Below, in pieces: positions 24,819 through 26,119 of a stretch of DNA of 26,119 bases. The translations under genes were made by a program, and so were the position numbers. How positions within the stretch are numbered: position 1 is the first letter of the stretch; every line of letters begins with the position of its first letter. Location of the stretch: assembly GCA_030066455.1 (NCBI GenBank), contig JASJBQ010000006.1, forward strand, positions 1 through 26,119. The letters are read 5' to 3'. The notes beneath the pieces are model-generated. The model had not been told where the DNA came from. It searched no databases and saw only the letters and a program-made list of their open reading frames with translations. The DNA comes from Desulfobacterales bacterium. GTDB lineage: Bacteria; Desulfobacterota; Desulfobacteria; Desulfobacterales; UBA5852.

Positions 24819-25397
24819 ATGGGCAAGAAGAGAAATTTGATCGAAACGGCGGTGCGCCTCTTTGCCGAGCAGGGTTACGACGGCACGACCACGTTGCAGA
24901 TTTCGCGCGAAGCCGGCGTGACCGAACCGCTGATCTACTACCATTTCAAGGGTAAGGAAGAACTGTTCACCCACATTCTGACCGACGCCTTTGACGAGTA
25001 CATGACGCGGCTGGAATCGCTCCCGTCGGAGACCACGGACGAATTCACCAAAATCGAAAACCTGATTATCACATCCCAGAAAGCGGTTGTCGAAATGCCG
25101 CGGCGCATCCGCCTGGTCATGAGTTCCTGTCCGGCGCGCATCAAAGATGCGGATCATGTTTGTTCCAGCCGCATGCTGGGAATATTTGAATGGTATCAAA
25201 ACTATCTGGCCGGCTGCCTCGAACGTGGTATGGCCTCGGGCGAATTTGTGACCCTGCCGGTCAAAGAAACGGTCTACGTGCTGATCTCGATGATCAACGG
25301 CATGATCCGTCAGTATTCCCTCATGAGCAGCGGCCGTCACGAGAATGCCAAAGATGTCGCCGTCGCATTTTGCCGGCGAAGTCTGGTCAAACACTAG
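24819..25397 (+). CDS. TetR/AcrR-family transcriptional regulator
   Basis: The product is 192 residues. The N-terminal TetR DNA-binding domain is clear: IETAVRLFAEQGYDGTTTLQ then ISREAGVTEPLIYYHFKGKEELF (helix-turn-helix about residues 23-45). The C-terminal ligand domain (50-190) is all helical, with MPRRIRLVMSSCPARIKDAD in its centre; the effector is unknown. ATG 24819 is preceded by GAGGA at 24806-24810, 8 bases away, whereas the ATG at 24804 has no ribosome site. It probably represses the divergent MFS gene through the repeat cluster at 24709-24751, which is inference. The last codons and stop lie inside a 19-bp tandem duplication. A small membrane-protein gene follows after 34 bases. Confidence 0.93.
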   Translation: MGKKRNLIETAVRLFAEQGYDGTTTLQISREAGVTEPLIYYHFKGKEELFTHILTDAFDEYMTRLESLPSETTDEFTKIENLIITSQKAVVEMPRRIRLVMSSCPARIKDADHVCSSRMLGIFEWYQNYLAGCLERGMASGEFVTLPVKETVYVLISMINGMIRQYSLMSSGRHENAKDVAVAFCRRSLVKH

Positions 25398-25415
25398 AAG
25401 TCTGGTTAAACACTA
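25378..25415 (+). repeat. 19-bp near-perfect tandem duplication at the tetR stop codon
   Basis: Two adjacent 19-base units (25378-25396 and 25397-25415) differ at a single base (GTCTGGTCAA against GTCTGGTTAA). The first copy encodes the last residues of TetR up to its TAG, and the second is the spacer that leads into the AAGGAGG of the next gene. It looks like a recent slippage duplication. Confidence 0.9.
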
Positions 25416-25431
25416 AAAGGAGGCCCAACTT

Positions 25432-25701
25432 TTGACAGCGCGAAAAGGTTCCTCTTTCCCCCCCGAGCGTAAACGCCGCTGGCCGGTTTTCTTTCTGAGC
25501 TATGTCCTGCTCTCACCCGACACTTACCGGATTCTGGCCGGGACGGTGTTCGCCGTGATTTTAACGCCCCGCCTTTTGCCGGTGGACCCTACGGGAATGG
25601 GACGCTATGTTCTGTTCATCATGATCGTGGTGGTTGGCTGGGCGATCACGGGCGCCCCGGCCCGCTGGATTACCCGGCGCCTGCAGTCGCTTTTTAAATA
25701 G
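25432..25701 (+). CDS. Small two-helix membrane protein of unknown function
   Basis: The product is 89 residues. A basic N-terminus (ERKRRW near 12-17) is followed by two hydrophobic segments, about residues 34-50 (ILAGTVFAVILTPRLL) and 59-75 (YVLFIMIVVVGWAITG), and a basic tail WITRRLQSLFK. I recognise no family. The start is TTG, strongly supported by AAAAGGAGG at 25415-25423 with an 8-base gap and no nearby ATG. It lies 34 bases after tetR and is probably co-transcribed, so it may share the stimulus that controls the MFS pump; that is inference. Both tails are basic, predicting a hairpin with both ends in the cytoplasm. Confidence 0.75.
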   Translation: MTARKGSSFPPERKRRWPVFFLSYVLLSPDTYRILAGTVFAVILTPRLLPVDPTGMGRYVLFIMIVVVGWAITGAPARWITRRLQSLFK

Positions 25702-25775
25702 CCATGTCACCATAAACCAGGAACGTCCGGGCGAACGCCGGTCCGCCGATGGCCAACCATCAACAAGGGCTGGTA

Positions 25776-25804
25776 TTGACACGCCTATGGCCGCCTTCTA
25801 TAGT
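25776..25804 (+). promoter_or_regulatory. Near-consensus sigma-70 promoter
   Basis: A perfect -35 box TTGACA (25776-25781), an exact 17-base spacer and TATAGT (25799-25804, five of six) form the best promoter in the window. Transcription should begin near 25811. It drives a leader of about 170 bases before the AAA+ regulator start, or an independent small RNA. Confidence 0.75.
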
Positions 25805-25826
25805 GGCGGTCGGCAAATCAGAGACA

Positions 25827-25938
25827 TTGGGGCCGCTGCGTTGGTGCCACATCGGCGCAAACAACGCTTTACCAGCAATGGCCCCCAACAACCGCCAGCC
25901 ACCTTGCGAACGGCACCACGAGTGCCCATCTCCGGCAC
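25827..25938 (+). ncRNA. Structured leader or small RNA upstream of the AAA+ regulator
   Basis: TTGGGGCC (25827-25834) pairs with GGCCCCCAA (25880-25888, one bulge). Inside, GCGTTG (25838-25843) pairs with CAACGC (25862-25867), and GTGCC (25844-25848) with GGCGC (25854-25858, one G-U) around ACATC. Downstream, GTGCC (25922-25926) can pair either with GGCAC at 25912-25916 or with GGCAC at 25934-25938, two mutually exclusive hairpins. An additional perfect pair TGGCGGT (25804-25810) and ACCGCCA (25891-25897) encloses the whole, but its first arm lies at or before the predicted transcription start. No known riboswitch family is recognised. Open frames here look like noise. Confidence 0.45.
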
Positions 25939-25979
25939 GGTGTCTCGTTCCGTTCCTGAAAGTCTGGAGTATTTCAAAC

Positions 25980-26119
25980 GTGTCCATTAGTGCCATTGCC
26001 GGTATCATCGGCCAGAGCGAAGCGATGCAGCGGGTATTTGGTGTGATGCAGCGGGTAGCGGCGAGCGACAGCACGGTTCTGATCAACGGCGAGACGGGCA
26101 CCGGCAAAGGGCTTGCCGC
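25980..26119 (+). CDS. Sigma-54-type AAA+ transcriptional activator, 5' part only (runs off window)
   Basis: The first 46 codons read [20 protein letters not shown] then [16 protein letters not shown], which is the start of a sigma-54 interaction AAA+ domain with its Walker A loop. Such proteins bind upstream of -24/-12 promoters and use ATP to open complexes made by RNA polymerase with sigma-54. GTG 25980 is the chosen start, 10 bases after GGAG (25966-25969). An in-frame ATG at 25878 would add about 34 residues that do not look like protein. With the GTG start there is no N-terminal receiver, PAS or GAF sensor: the AAA+ domain begins after 7 residues, as in PspF-type activators. The rest of the gene is outside the window. 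Confidence 0.82.
   Translation, partial: MSISAIAGIIGQSEAMQRVFGVMQRVAASDSTVLINGETGTGKGLA

Overview
The window is a GC-rich, densely coded chromosomal segment. It most resembles a Desulfobacterota (Desulfosarcina/Desulfobacteraceae-like) sulfate reducer. That placement is an inference from gene order (hisC-cmk-rpsA-sppA, then guaB-dnaE, and DUF4911-miaB-bifunctional nuclease), the protein style and the GC-rich third codon positions. No rRNA or species marker is present to fix it. I see no tRNA, rRNA, CRISPR array, insertion sequence, prophage or attachment site.

Bases 1-4175 (+) hold an information-processing run: the hisC 3' end, cytidylate kinase (cmk), six-domain ribosomal protein S1 (rpsA) and the signal-peptide peptidase SppA. 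A YciO/Sua5-family gene (-) faces sppA. Next come guaB (IMP dehydrogenase) and dnaE (replicative polymerase alpha subunit), both (+). Bases 10392-10781 are non-coding and hold a terminator-like hairpin plus what may be the decayed end of a Fis-type DNA-binding domain.

Bases 10782-14069 (-) carry recJ, a small conserved-looking unknown and an RNase Z-like metallo-hydrolase. Divergent from recJ is an overlapping (+) operon: a DUF4911-like protein, miaB (tRNA methylthiolation) and a bifunctional-nuclease-domain protein. A lone receiver-domain response regulator follows. Bases 17197-18720 (-) encode an M29 aminopeptidase and a small acidic protein.

Bases 18908-23034 are the accessory-looking part. 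One (+) lysophospholipase-like hydrolase runs head-on into a (-) cluster of a thioredoxin-fold lipoprotein, a possible 63-residue CxxC mini-protein, a large unrecognised probable lipoprotein and a second alpha/beta hydrolase. Several of these (-) genes are joined by 4-base ATGA overlaps, so they probably form one envelope-related operon of unknown purpose. An MFS transporter (-) and a divergent TetR regulator (+) follow, the latter with a small TTG-initiated membrane protein. The window closes with a near-consensus promoter, a highly structured leader and the first 46 codons of a sigma-54-type AAA+ activator.

Most of the window is housekeeping. I do not see a convincing new defence or mobile system. 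The best leads for undescribed biology are the structured leader at the right end, the envelope cluster with its 13-bp perfect inverted repeat, and the degenerate HTH remnant after dnaE.
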